The position numbers and the translations under genes were made by a program. From Microvirga massiliensis (lineage in GTDB: Bacteria > Pseudomonadota > Alphaproteobacteria > Rhizobiales > Beijerinckiaceae), in contig NZ_LN811366.1 in the NCBI RefSeq assembly GCF_001006805.1, positions 12,437-71,476 on the forward strand: DNA of 59,040 nt. Reading direction: 5' to 3'. The notes under the pieces are model-generated. The model had not been told where the DNA came from. It worked only from the letters and a program-made list of their open reading frames with translations, and searched no databases. Within the stretch, counting starts at the first letter, position 1. The number at the start of each line of letters is the position of its first letter. Below are positions 42,117 to 50,518 of this stretch, piece by piece.

Positions 42117-43138
42117 TCACGGACCCACGGTTTCGGTCTCGTGCGACCTTCGGTTCGGGAGGAAGATTCGGAAGGTCGCTCCCTCGCCGAGTGGCGACTG
42201 CAGGCAGATCTTGCCGCTAGGATGACCGATGATGTGGCGCGCTATGGCGAGCCCGCGCCCGCTTCCCGGCAACTCACGCTTTGCGGCATCACCCCGTTGG
42301 CAAAGCGCTCGAAGATCAAGGCATGGTTCTCGAGGGCGACTCCGCGGCCGTTATCGCTGACGGATGCGAAGCTGCCTTCGATGCCCGACCGGCCGACGAC
42401 CGTCACGGCACCGTGCTCCGGGTCGCTGAACTTGAGGGCATTCGAGGGGAGATCGAGAAAGACCTGGACCAGCCGGTCCCGGTCCGCCCAAAGGCACTCT
42501 GCGCATGGCTCGACTCGCGGCTCCAATTGCACGCCCATCTTGCGGAACAGCGGCAGCGTGCTCGTGAGGGCGACGTTGAGGGCGCCAGCAGGGTCGACAT
42601 CCTCCATGCGCCACTCCGCTCTAGCCGTGCCAAATCGAGAATGCTGTCCAGAAGACGGGCGAGGCACTGACTTTCGCTGGCGATGACCGCAGGGGAGTGG
42701 TCGGTCCGGCCCGCGGTCCAGGCGCGTATCCTCGATGAGAATTTCCGAGATGGAGCGGATCGACGCCAACGGCGTTCGAAACTCGTTGCTAACGGTAGTG
42801 AGGAGATCGTCCCTGAGGCGATTGAGCTCTTTGAGCCGTTCATTGGCAATCCGAAACTCCTCAGCCGTTGCCTGGAGCTCCTGCGCCTTCTGCTCGAGCT
42901 CACGGCTGTGAGTAATGATCTGACCCGTCTCCTGGACAAGGGCGGGCACCTCATCGAGCCGGAGCTGCTCCCCCTTGTAAATCGAGGAAACGATCACGCG
43001 GGCCGATGCCGCGCCGACCCGGCCGGCGGCCACCGCTCCGTCAAGAGGGAGCTCGGCATCGACGTGCTGCAGGTCGCTCGTCACGACCGTGCTCCTCCGA
43101 ACAACGGAGCACGATCGTGAGCGCCCACTCGTGGCCAA
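42117..43138 (-). pseudogene. Truncated, frameshifted sensor histidine kinase
   Basis: Right to left: a coiled-coil piece (HSRELEQKAQELQATAEEFRIANERLKEL), a HisKA box, and HATPase pieces (MGVQLEPRVEP, DNGRGVALENHALIFERFANG, then GSGRGLAIARHIIGHPSGK and GEGATFRIFLP). The phospho-acceptor box reads SNEFRTPLASI, with Asn where kinases have His. The frame shifts out and back between about 42720 and 42630 (SESQCLARLLDSILDLARLE lies in another frame) and shifts again near 42255. The N-terminal part resembles the segment linking a sodium:solute-symporter domain to a kinase, so most of the original gene may be lost. Confidence 0.82.
43081..43120. repeat. Strong inverted repeat at the edge of the kinase pseudogene
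   Basis: TCACGACCGTGCTCC (43081-43095) and GGAGCACGATCGTGA (43106-43120) pair over 15 positions with one mismatch around a ten-base loop. It overlaps the apparent start of the broken kinase gene. No T run follows on either strand, so it is not an obvious terminator. Confidence 0.65.
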
Positions 43139-43153
43139 GAGGGATTCGAACTC
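43132..43153 (-). other. Sequence resembling the 3' end of a tRNA gene
   Basis: Read on the minus strand, GAGTTCGAATCCCTCTTGGCCA looks like a T-loop, the 3' side of a T-stem and an acceptor end. The 5' side of the T-stem does not pair and no cloverleaf can be drawn, so there is no tRNA gene. It may be a leftover integration (att) half or coincidence. Confidence 0.2.
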
Positions 43154-43369
43154 AAAAACGTTGGACGACCATTATCGAGGTAAAACAGAATGCAGTTGCG
43201 GCGCTGCGAATTGCTAATACCTACACGAGTCTGGACAACGGCAGGTTCGTCTTCCTTGGCGAGCTGCGGGAAGTGGTGGACAGTCGAGAACTCAGAAACG
43301 CCTATTTGGCAGTCTGATGCTATCTGACTGATGCTTCGGAGTCGTGCCGCTCCAGCGGAGCTGGTTGGC

Positions 43370-43642
43370 TCAACGTTGACGCTCATACGTTCCATATTCC
43401 TGAGAGGATTGACACACTTTGATTTTGTGATGAGCCCCTCGCACGTGCCCTTTCGGAGATGGCCCGTGAGCGGCCCTAATCCACTTTGCCAACAGTCCTG
43501 CGTCCTGTCTGCTGAACGCGGCGCGTCGCCTCAGGTCGTCGAATATATAGTCCGATCGAAGGCGCTCATATCGGCTCCTTACCAAGCTCTCGATCTCGGG
43601 GTGCGGCACGAACCGGTCGGGCTGATCGGACTGTCCTCGCAT
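43370..43642 (-). CDS. Small hypothetical protein
   Basis: A 90-residue charged protein: VPHPEIESLVRSRYERLRSDYIFDDLRRRAAFSRQDAGLLAKWIRAAHG forms a convincing helical core, followed by a polar tail. I do not recognise a named family. It starts 17 bases after the stop of the small membrane protein gene on the same strand, so the two are probably a unit. Confidence 0.5.
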   Translation of the reverse strand: MRGQSDQPDRFVPHPEIESLVRSRYERLRSDYIFDDLRRRAAFSRQDAGLLAKWIRAAHGPSPKGHVRGAHHKIKVCQSSQEYGTYERQR

Positions 43643-43659
43643 CGTCTCAGGCTAGACTC

Positions 43660-43884
43660 TTATTGCGTTGTCCTGCCAGCGGGCACGCTCATCCGAGTCC
43701 GGTAGAGTTCACGGGACATCCAGAAGGCGAGCGCCGTTACAGCGACACAGTAGAGCGTCCACACTCTTCCATCGTCGAGCATCAGCCCCGCGAGCGTGCC
43801 GAGGCTCACGCTTATTCCCGTGAAGAGGAGCATCGATGCGAGCATCGCTCGCACCCGAGCGGGGACCTGCATTTTGATCATCAT
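43660..43884 (-). CDS. Small two-helix membrane protein
   Basis: A 74-residue protein with two likely membrane helices (AMLASMLLFTGISVSLGTLAGLML and VWTLYCVAVTALAFWMS) and a basic C-terminus. The ATG at 43884 has AGGAG just upstream; the longer in-frame extension to 44073 is Arg/Pro-rich and unlikely. Function unknown. Confidence 0.55.
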   Translation of the reverse strand: MMIKMQVPARVRAMLASMLLFTGISVSLGTLAGLMLDDGRVWTLYCVAVTALAFWMSRELYRTRMSVPAGRTTQ

Positions 43885-44897
43885 TGCGCTCCTGGTTCCG
43901 GTTTGTAAGAGATCGGGCTGGCCAGCGGGCCCGTACGGCAAGCCCATTTCCGGACAGGACGGCCTGATGCATCTTCGCAACGTTCTCCGACTACGTTGGT
44001 GTCCGGACGGGCTTCCTGTCGGAATCTCGCGGAAGAGCTTTCCGGCAGAGCGCTTCCGGCGAGGCAGGCACACTCAGTCGTCGAGGTTGGAGGAAGATTG
44101 CGACACGCACGCATGTCATCGTCAACAGAGTAGGCATCATCACCAGACCAGCCTAAACGACTTTGGACTCGCGCCGAAAGAATTCGGTTACAAAAGTAGA
44201 GTTGGGATGATTTGTCTGAGGCCCCCGGGTCGCTGGACGACTGTCCTGCGCCCGGGATTACACACCTGCTTGGAGACAGGCGGCGCGAGCGGTCAGGCGT
44301 ATTTTTCGCAAGGGCCTGAACATAGCTTCTTCAACATAGGTCTAAACAGTTCTTTGTCAAGTTGAGCAGGCGGTTTGCTGCCCTATGCTTTTGCGGCTCA
44401 ATGATTCGGCAAGCTGGCCGATGCAGATGGGCTCGACCTACAGGAAGCCCGCTGTCGGAGCTTATCTCCGTCGAGCGCTCTTATAGCTCTCGATGAACGA
44501 CGGTGATCCTATTGCTTTCTTCAACGATGGCGTGCCCGGTCTGATGAGCGCTCCTGCTTTCAGGCATGCGTCGGGCCCTCCGTTGCCATTCAGGCGTCCC
44601 ATGCACGACGATGCGCATCCTGCCTGCACGTGAATACAGTGTTGTAGGGAGAGGATAGACTTTCAGCGCAATGCGCCGGCCGCGAGCCACGCAAGCTTGA
44701 ACTTGTCGCTCCCAGGGCCGACATTAAGCGCACCATGAATTCACTCTTGATCCTCCGGAAAGAGCAACTTCGCGCAGGTTGTCTTCACGCAGGTGGGTGG
44801 GCCCGTGGCGACGCGGGGCAACCGCGTTCGCCCGGGCACCACTCCATACCCTGCTCCACCGAAATGTGAGGCGGCCCGAAACCGGCCGGCATTGCCG
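43885..44897. other. Gene-poor region
   Basis: About 1 kb in which no reading frame on either strand resembles a known protein. A 69-codon minus frame at 44481-44690 and longer plus frames lack ribosome-binding sites. The stretch 44150-44380 is distinctly less G+C-rich than its surroundings, which would fit old inserted or decayed DNA. Confidence 0.35.
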
Positions 44898-45518
44898 ATG
44901 ATACCGATCACCATAGAGTCTCTGATTGCGCCTGCGCGCGTGATCCCGGACCTGCGAGCCAGGGATCTCTGGCAGGTCGTCGGTGAGATGACGCGCATTG
45001 CGGCTCTGGATGCTCCCATGGATCAAGCCGCTGCTCAGGAGGCGGTCTTCTTCCGTAGGCAGTCTTCCTCCTTTGCCTTCGGTCGCGGTGTCGCGCTTCC
45101 GCACGCCATGATCGTGGGCCTGGAACGACCGATGGGTGTATTCGCGCGCCTCAGTCCCGCATTGGACCTCGATGCGCCTGACGATCGACCCGTCGACCTC
45201 GCACTGCTGATCTTGAGTGTTGATGGCGACGAAGCGACTCTCCTCCGGGCTCTCGCATGCGCGGCACGGCGGCTGCGCGACCGGGAGGTCACTGCAAGAC
45301 TCCACTCGGCTGATGGTGCGGAGGCCCTCCATGCCGTGCTGACGAGCGACGCTTGGCGCGGAGAGGCCGGCAACGACGACAGGCCATCGGATCCTGCGCC
45401 GCACGGACAAGAATTTGACAAATCTGTCAATGTACTCGACGATCGAGGAATAATGTTGAGCTCCGCACAAATTGATCGCGGCCTGCACCGGTCGGGTAAT
45501 CTCATCGTGGGCAAGTAG
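44898..45518 (+). CDS. PTS EIIA-type domain protein (PtsN-like)
   Basis: A 206-residue protein whose first 150 residues match the mannitol/fructose-type EIIA fold used in PtsN: ITIESLIAPARVIPDLRA, VFFRRQSSSFAFGRGVALPHAMI with the phosphorylatable His in LPHA, PVDLALLILSVDGDEATLLRALA and LHAVLTSDA. A polar 50-residue tail follows, longer than in PtsN. The ATG at 44898 fits the domain start. It is a stand-alone paralogue without EIIB/EIIC, so a regulatory role in nitrogen or potassium control is likely. Confidence 0.72.
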   Translation: MIPITIESLIAPARVIPDLRARDLWQVVGEMTRIAALDAPMDQAAAQEAVFFRRQSSSFAFGRGVALPHAMIVGLERPMGVFARLSPALDLDAPDDRPVDLALLILSVDGDEATLLRALACAARRLRDREVTARLHSADGAEALHAVLTSDAWRGEAGNDDRPSDPAPHGQEFDKSVNVLDDRGIMLSSAQIDRGLHRSGNLIVGK

Positions 45519-45788
45519 CCCCGAGCTCAACGCGCTAACCCGCCCCGAGCTCGGGGCACTGCGCAATATCGGAGCCCATGGATATCTCGCGAGGTCGTGT
45601 GCAGGCGCGTTCGGCGCCATAGCATGCTCGATTACATCATTGCTTTCACCCCAGCGTACACATCCATGTCCGGTTCACTCCGGCGGCGGGCCATTTCGCG
45701 GCTCCGCAGAAAAGATGACCGCACTCAACGTCAATTCTGGATTTCCAGCCGAGAGTCCGACCTCATCCGAGTGACAGGAGACAACGCC

Positions 45789-45962
45789 ATGCAGCCCAAC
45801 CTTGAATGCTCACCTGAAGAGCTGGAATCCCCAGGGACAGAACGGCCGGACGAGAAGATCGTCCGGCTCTTTCCGCGTCCGCATCCAGCCCCGCCAAAGC
45901 AGATGCCGGAGTCGTCGGATACAGATGACGAAGACGACGATCCGGGTCCGGCAGCGGCCTGA
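45789..45962 (+). CDS. Small acidic hypothetical protein
   Basis: A 57-residue disordered protein: an acidic start, a central KIVRLFPRPHPAPPK motif, and the acidic tail SSDTDDEDDDPGP. ACAGGAGAC lies eight bases before the ATG. The IVRLF-PRP core is common in small rhizobial proteins of unknown role. Confidence 0.55.
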   Translation: MQPNLECSPEELESPGTERPDEKIVRLFPRPHPAPPKQMPESSDTDDEDDDPGPAAA

Positions 45963-46148
45963 TGGCCTCCAGTAATCTCACCAAACCGGGAAGCCGGGAT
46001 GGCACAAGCTCTGGGAGGTGGCGCGCAGCCCAATGTGGCCTGGCCGGAGCGGGCCAATGCGGTGCTGGCCGCCGTCTTCCATGTCCGATCAATATCGCTC
46101 CGCCCTGTGCCGGCGAGGCGCATCACGGTGCGGAGCTGGGAGAATGAT

Positions 46149-46592
46149 ATGACCATGGTACTCAGGCCCGCGGAGGCTCCTCTGATGACGGTACAGCCAT
46201 CCGGCTGGCCGTCCCCGGACGGCTGCTCGCACGCTGTCATTGGTACGGGCACCTTCGTCTTCGTGAGCGCGTAGACCGGCGCGGACCACACCGGGCGGGT
46301 GACGACGGTCGGGCTCGTCGCCCAAGCCCGTCAGGCATTGCGCAATATCCGCACCCTTCTCGCCGAAGTCGGCGCCCATCCCGGGCATATCGCCCAGATG
46401 ACGTGGTATGTGCTGGACATGGAACATTATCGGGCCCGGCTCAAGGAACTCCGTGCGATGCATCGCGAGGAGATGGGGAGCCATTATCCGGCGACCACGC
46501 TGATCGAGGTCTCGGGACTGGTGGATCCGGAGGCCATCGTTGAAATCACGGCGACGGCGATCTTGCCAGCGGACCCTCGGCCGCTTCGCTAG
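46149..46592 (+). pseudogene. RidA-family pseudogene (in-frame amber codon)
   Basis: Translating through one TAG gives a full RidA/YjgF protein: GCSHAVIGTGTFVFVSA, stop, TGADHTGRVTTVGLVAQARQALRNIRTLL, HPGHIAQMTWYVLDMEHYRA, and MGSHYPATTLIEVSGLVDPEAIVEITATAIL. The TAG is at 46272-46274, where RidA proteins usually have Gln (CAG), a one-base change. RidA deaminates reactive enamine/imine intermediates. The rest of the frame is intact, so inactivation is recent, or the 3' part could be made from an internal start. Confidence 0.8.
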
Positions 46593-47024
46593 GCGAGGAT
46601 CCTTTTCCCATGACATAGGTGGCGTGCTCGCGGGAATCCAACCACCGTCAGCGGCCCCTGCTGCCTTCGTGTACCTGTCTGCACTGGCGTGCTCCGGCCG
46701 ATGCCGGAACCAGGGCTCAACACAGGCACCGCATGTTGCGGCGAAGAATACGCCGGGTGTCCAAGGCGTAAGCGGCCAATCGTTTCGTCGTCCGATTTAT
46801 GTGCCATGATAGGGGCAGATGAGATTGCTGACCTGCGTCCGGCACGGATGCAGGATTCTCCGCCGGATGTGGCCGGAGCTCTCCGGGAAAGTTCGGCCGT
46901 CAGCGCATCGAACGAACTTGGCCAAGAACGGCTTGCGGCCACCCGCAAGCAACTGGGGCGAGAAGAGCCGGGATGTAATGACACATATCGCGCGGCAACC
47001 CGCCGCAGCAAAAGGAGGAGCACA
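46593..47024. other. Intergenic region after the RidA pseudogene
   Basis: About 430 bases with no supported gene. It ends in a very strong ribosome-binding sequence (AAAGGAGGAG at 47011-47020) that serves the micro-frame at 47025. Confidence 0.35.
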
Positions 47025-47096
47025 ATGCGGAGCACAACATCCTTTCCGAATAACCGTATTGCGGATACCCGCCCCGTGAAACTTCGAGTGGGTTAA
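47025..47096 (+). CDS. Candidate 23-residue microprotein
   Basis: ATG at 47025 follows AAAGGAGGAG by four bases, one of the best ribosome-binding sites in the window, and opens MRSTTSFPNNRIADTRPVKL before a TAA at 47094-47096. It has no recognisable domain. It may be a leader peptide for the hemD-like gene that follows, or the start of a truncated gene. Confidence 0.35.
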   Translation: MRSTTSFPNNRIADTRPVKLRVG

Positions 47097-47191
47097 CCGA
47101 GTCCGCAGGACCGCGCTGTCGTCTCGTGGACTCCCGAGATTCCAAAGATGACTCGCGAGGAGGTGCAGCGGATCGTCGTGGAGATGCTGGG

Positions 47192-47938
47192 GTGAGCCCT
47201 GCCGAACTCGAGATGGGCCACATGGCCGGGATGCGGGTCCTTCTCACAAGACCCTTGCAGCAGTCTCGGATGCTTGCGGCAGATCTCGCCCGCCTCGGGT
47301 GGGAGCCCATGATCACGCCCATGCTGGAGATTGCTCCTCGGACTTGGCACGACGGCGCTCTCTCGGGCGCTCAGGCCGTTCTCCTGACTTCGGCGAACGG
47401 AGCACGGGAACTGGCCAGGGCGGTATCCGTGGACAGGAACCTGCCCGCCTACTGTGTTGGCCCGGCAACGGCGGAGCCGCTTGCCCAGGCCGGCTTCGTC
47501 TCGCTGCACTGCGCCAGTGGAACGGCGACCGATCTGGTCCGTCTCGTTCATCGTGACCTTGCTCCTCGCAATGGGCCGTTGGCCTATCTCAGTGGAAATG
47601 TCGTATCGCGAGATCTCGGGCCGTTGCTGGCCCCATTCGGTTTCGAAGTACGCCGCGCGATCGTCTACGAATCCCGCCCAGCACGCACTCTGACGGATGA
47701 GGCGCGGCATGCCATCGCGGCCGGCGAGGTCGCCGTTGTCTTGTTCCTCTCAGTCAGGACGGCACTCACCTTCCGTGACATCGCCATGGTCGGTGAACTG
47801 GCCCAGGCTTGCGAGGCGATCCGAGCCGTGACGCTGAGCCAGCAGATTGCAAGCGCGCTGGAGCCGCTTAAGTTCGCGCAAGTGGCTGTTGCGCGAGAGC
47901 CGAACCGATCTGCACTTCTTGCTGCACTCGGGGGCTGA
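47192..47938 (+). CDS. hemD: Uroporphyrinogen-III synthase-like protein
   Basis: A 248-residue HemD-fold protein: MRVLLTRPLQQSRMLAADLARLGWEPMITPML, AVLLTSANGARELAR, LPAYCVGPATAEPLAQAG, GPLAYLSGNVVSRDLGPLLAPFGFEVRRAIVYESRP and IRAVTLSQQIASAL. HemD closes and rearranges hydroxymethylbilane to uroporphyrinogen III in haem and cobalamin synthesis. The GTG at 47192 overlaps a TGA (GTGA) of a short upstream frame; ATG 47222 or 47231 are alternatives closer to the family start. It is not next to hemC, so it may be a divergent second copy. Confidence 0.8.
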   Translation: MSPAELEMGHMAGMRVLLTRPLQQSRMLAADLARLGWEPMITPMLEIAPRTWHDGALSGAQAVLLTSANGARELARAVSVDRNLPAYCVGPATAEPLAQAGFVSLHCASGTATDLVRLVHRDLAPRNGPLAYLSGNVVSRDLGPLLAPFGFEVRRAIVYESRPARTLTDEARHAIAAGEVAVVLFLSVRTALTFRDIAMVGELAQACEAIRAVTLSQQIASALEPLKFAQVAVAREPNRSALLAALGG

Positions 47939-47998
47939 CAAACGCTACCTTCGACCAATACCGCACTGCCGTGAGTATCGCCTGGCGGGCCGACACAT

Positions 47999-49252
47999 TC
48001 ATTCGTGCGGCGAGGTGGCTGGTCGCGCGAGGACCCAGAGTACGCCGACGAGGCCGATGTTCAGCGCGGCGAGCCCAGTCAGGAAGGCGAGGGCCGCACC
48101 GGATCCGTTCCATTCGATCAGGATCGCTCCGAGCGAGGGAGCTAGGGCCTGGGCGAGGAGGCTGGGCATCACGAGCTTGCCCATGAGCGAGGCGTAGCCC
48201 TGTGGTCCGAATAGGGCGAGCGGCAGGGTGCCTCGCGCGATCGAACCGATCCCGTTCCCCGCGCCATAGAGGGCCAAAGCGATGGCCAGAATCGGAAGGC
48301 CGAGCAGGAGGAGCGCAACACCACCCGCGACCAGCGTCACCGAGGCCGTCATGGTCCAGATCGGATGGTAGCGGCGCCCGAACGCCATCTCGATCACTCG
48401 GGCACCGACCTGAGATGGCCCGACGAGCGCCCCGAGTGCAACCGCCGCCGCGAGTTCGAGGCCGCGCGCCTGGAGAAACGTCAGGAGATGCACGGCGATC
48501 ATGGACGAGATTACCGATCCGAGCGTCAACACGACCGCGAGCAGAATGAACGCCTGCATGCGCCGATCTCTCGACAGCACGGTGCCTTCGAGCCTCCTCG
48601 ACCCACTCGCCCTTGACGTGCCGTCCGGCGCGACTGTGCCCGCCCCGGGAAGCACGAAGGCATGCAGAGGCAGACAAACGACAGCCTGGATCGCTGCATA
48701 GACCATGCAGGTCCCGCGCCACCCGAGGTGCTCGACGAGATAGGCGCTCAAGGGCCAGCAGACCGTGCTCGCGAAGCCGCCCCAGAGGGTTAGGATCGAG
48801 ATCGCGCTGCGGGCTTCCCGGCCATAGAGGCGACCGAGCGTCGCAAACGCCGCATCGTAGAGACCCGCGCCCATGCCGGTGCCCACCAGGAGCCATGCAA
48901 TCATGTAGGTCGCGAGGCTGTGGGCGAGAGCCAATCCGGCAAGCCCCAGCGCCAGCAGGAGTGAGCTCAGGGCGAGAACAAGGCGGCCATCCTTCGCGTC
49001 GATGGTGCGCCCGACACGCGGCGACACCAGCCCGGCCGCGAGCAGGCCGAACGAGAGGCCGCCTACGACCAACCCCAATGACCACCCCGTGTCGGCAGCA
49101 ATCGGTTTGGCGAGCACTGCCGGGAGATAATAGGACGAGCCCCAGGCAAGAATCTGGGTGATTCCGAGCGTCGTAACGACCACCCTCGGGCTGGGTTTCG
49201 CGGCTGCAGGATGATCCGCCAGGGATTCGCTCGCGGAGGTGGACACGCGCAA
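47999..49252 (-). CDS. Major facilitator superfamily transporter
   Basis: A 417-residue inner-membrane carrier with about 12 helices: TLGITQILAWGSSYYLPAVLAKPIAADTGWS opens the transporter, SPRVGRTIDAKDGR is the loop 2-3 motif A, and GPSQVGARVIEM lies in the second half. The substrate cannot be read from the sequence. It is convergent with the hemD-like gene and monocistronic. Confidence 0.9.
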   Translation of the reverse strand: MRVSTSASESLADHPAAAKPSPRVVVTTLGITQILAWGSSYYLPAVLAKPIAADTGWSLGLVVGGLSFGLLAAGLVSPRVGRTIDAKDGRLVLALSSLLLALGLAGLALAHSLATYMIAWLLVGTGMGAGLYDAAFATLGRLYGREARSAISILTLWGGFASTVCWPLSAYLVEHLGWRGTCMVYAAIQAVVCLPLHAFVLPGAGTVAPDGTSRASGSRRLEGTVLSRDRRMQAFILLAVVLTLGSVISSMIAVHLLTFLQARGLELAAAVALGALVGPSQVGARVIEMAFGRRYHPIWTMTASVTLVAGGVALLLLGLPILAIALALYGAGNGIGSIARGTLPLALFGPQGYASLMGKLVMPSLLAQALAPSLGAILIEWNGSGAALAFLTGLAALNIGLVGVLWVLARPATSPHE

Positions 49253-49359
49253 ACCTCAGCACCAGTCGGCCCGTTCGGCAACCCTCCCGTCAAGGAGTCC
49301 ACACAGGCACCGGTCGCATCGACCGATACTCACAAGGGTTCCGCGAGAGCGGTTGTCAG

Positions 49360-49881
49360 TTATGCGCGCCGCACCATGCCCCTGCGCATGATCTCGTCGA
49401 CGGCAGGAAGTGCATGCAGTGCGATTTCCGGAATGGGCTCGGCGCCTTGCGAAGTTGGGCCCGGGGCAGGGAACTTGGCCGGATCGCCGACGATGATCCG
49501 CCCGACCATCCCGGCATGCTCATGCGGGATACAGTAGAAGTCATAGACGCCTTCGACCGTCAGAGTGAGGTGGAAGGTCTCGTTCGGGAGCAGGTAATCG
49601 GAATTCCACGGCTCCGCGCCTCGCGGGATACGGAGGGGACGGTCGAAGTTCCGCGGGTGGTAGGCTGTCGCCGTATGAGAGTTCCCAGGATCGAGATTCG
49701 TCCACCGGATCGGCCGGCCCGGTTTGATCCTGATCCCGACAGGATCGAACCAGACATCCGAGCCGTCGGCATTGCCAAGCATCCGGATCTCGGCGAACTC
49801 GTCCGCGAGCGGAAGGCGGAATGCCGCGAGGCCGGCGAGGAGGCCCGCGCCGGTTCGCAGAATATGTCTGCGGGACTGCAT
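49360..49881 (-). CDS. Periplasmic cupredoxin
   Basis: A 173-residue exported blue-copper-fold protein. Signal: MQSRRHILRTGAGLLAGLAAF, Tat-like. Copper ligands of the plastocyanin/pseudoazurin type are visible: His in GNSHTATAYH, then YDFYCIPHEHAGMVG (Cys, His, Met). It likely carries electrons, or copper, in the periplasm. The ATG at 49881 overlaps the stop of the upstream gene by one base. The C-terminal IPEIALHALPAVDEIMRRGMV is unusual for simple azurins. Confidence 0.87.
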   Translation of the reverse strand: MQSRRHILRTGAGLLAGLAAFRLPLADEFAEIRMLGNADGSDVWFDPVGIRIKPGRPIRWTNLDPGNSHTATAYHPRNFDRPLRIPRGAEPWNSDYLLPNETFHLTLTVEGVYDFYCIPHEHAGMVGRIIVGDPAKFPAPGPTSQGAEPIPEIALHALPAVDEIMRRGMVRRA

Positions 49882-50303
49882 CACTTCCCCGCAACTCGCG
49901 TTTCGTCCGCCTTCGGAACATGCCACAGGACCACGTGGACGTGAGGCTCTTCAACCCCGGGGTGACCGGCGTTGAAGTAGACATCGACATGATCGACGTT
50001 CCCGCCGGGAGCTGGAAGGTTGTCGAAGCGCTTGTCCTTGTTCGTGATGTCCTTGACCGGGAGCATGTATACGGTGCTGACCAGCCGTCCGTCGTGGTCG
50101 TAGGCCAGGAATGGACCAGCCGGAAGAGTCTTCGGATTGACGTAAAGCTGGCCGAGGCCGGGCAGGAAGTCGGGCAGCTTCACGAGCTCGCTGACCTTCT
50201 TGTATGCGCCTGCCGGCGGAGCTTTCTCGACCTGATCGGCCGCCAGGGCGGGCAGCGCCAGGGTGCCGGCCAGAATCGCAGCTGCAGCAAGACGAGCCAA
50301 CAT
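49881..50303 (-). CDS. Exported DUF5602-like protein
   Basis: A 140-residue protein with signal peptide MLARLAAAAILAGTLALPALAAD and a compact domain ending in DHVDVYFNAGHPGVEEPHVHVVLWHVP, His-rich as in the TTHB210/DUF5602 class. It precedes and is translationally coupled to the cupredoxin, which suggests a shared copper or redox role. The family has no settled function. Confidence 0.75.
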   Translation of the reverse strand: MLARLAAAAILAGTLALPALAADQVEKAPPAGAYKKVSELVKLPDFLPGLGQLYVNPKTLPAGPFLAYDHDGRLVSTVYMLPVKDITNKDKRFDNLPAPGGNVDHVDVYFNAGHPGVEEPHVHVVLWHVPKADETRVAGK

Positions 50304-50518
50304 GGGATTCTCCTCTCAATCATCTCCGGTCAGGACCGGACGATCCATTGGATGAGGAGCGGGCGAAGAAGGTTCCGGATAATTGCGCCGCGGACCTGCT
50401 CTGATCTGCCCTGCTTGATCGACAGTCTGCGCCGGAATGCGCCGACGAGCATGGTCATTGCGCGAGCAATGACTGCAGCGCGCGACAGAGCGAGCCTTTC
50501 CGATCTGTCCCTCGAGAA

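Noticed and set aside
43132..43153. A tRNA gene on the minus strand
   Set aside because: Only a 3'-end-like piece; the T-stem does not pair and no anticodon or D arm can be drawn.
43905..43912. A TTTGTAAG half-site like the regulon operator
   Set aside because: The second half (CTTAC six bases on) is absent and there is no -35/-10 in the expected register.
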